Positions 5,058 to 5,072 of a stretch of DNA of 5,072 bases are shown piece by piece. This DNA is from Akkermansiaceae bacterium (GTDB taxonomy: Bacteria; Verrucomicrobiota; Verrucomicrobiia; Verrucomicrobiales; Akkermansiaceae). The notes under the pieces were generated by a model that did not search any database, was not told the DNA's origin, and saw only the letters and a program-made list of their open reading frames with translations. Numbering within the stretch: the stretch's first letter is position 1; every line of letters begins with the position of its first letter. The stretch lies in the NCBI GenBank assembly GCA_903909905.1, contig CAIVXP010000393.1, positions 1-5,072 of the forward strand, written 5' to 3'. Both the position numbers and the translations under genes were made by a program.

Positions 5058-5072
5058 GTCCCATAGGTCCTA
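5052..5072. repeat. 9-bp tandem repeat running off the right edge
   Basis: CCATAGGTC occurs twice head to tail (5052-5060 and 5061-5069) and is followed by CTA at the window end, so the array may continue. It overlaps the last Pro codon and TAG stop of trmO. Similar GGGACCTATGG-type microsatellites are, to my recollection, common between genes in PVC-group genomes. Confidence 0.55.

Overview
The window holds five intact protein genes, short repeat-rich spacers and no RNA genes, CRISPR array or complete transposase. The organism is a GC-rich bacterium. The intergenic repeats (ATGTTCR-type heptads, TTCGCG decamers, CCATAGGTC tandems, GC-rich palindromes) resemble those I associate with Verrucomicrobiota/PVC genomes. 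That is an impression from memory and not a search result. The core genes (guanylate kinase, trans-polyprenyl synthase, TrmO) point to an ordinary bacterial chromosome.

Layout: positions 1-433 are non-coding and packed with layered repeats: a 25-nt tandem pair at the left edge, two to three copies of a ~120-130 bp module each carrying five 7-nt heptads, and a 10-nt tandem. Next, on the minus strand (434-1615), is an AAA_14/DUF4143-type ATPase. It is bracketed by a near-identical 30-bp inverted repeat (410-439 and 1679-1708), and its stop codon lies inside the left copy. The spacer 1616-1898 holds operator-like palindromes, the right inverted-repeat arm and an AT-rich tract. A plus-strand gene for a soluble von Willebrand factor A (VWA) protein with a complete MIDAS follows (1899-2585).

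The VWA gene converges with a minus-strand pair, probably an operon: a trans-polyprenyl diphosphate synthase (3245-4249) followed after 36-37 nt by guanylate kinase gmk (2594-3208). A weak U-tailed hairpin inside the 3' end of the VWA gene could terminate that operon. Across a 124-bp divergent spacer with two dyads lies trmO (4374-5057, plus strand), the tRNA m6t6A37 methyltransferase. Its stop codon lies inside a 9-bp tandem repeat at the right edge.

The polyprenyl synthase, gmk and trmO serve isoprenoid-quinone side-chain synthesis, GMP-to-GDP conversion and tRNA modification, and are housekeeping. The ATPase and the VWA gene are accessory in character. I do not see a convincing new multi-gene system. 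The strongest unusual signals are the inverted repeats around the ATPase gene, the heptad modules, and two genes whose stop codons fall inside repeats.
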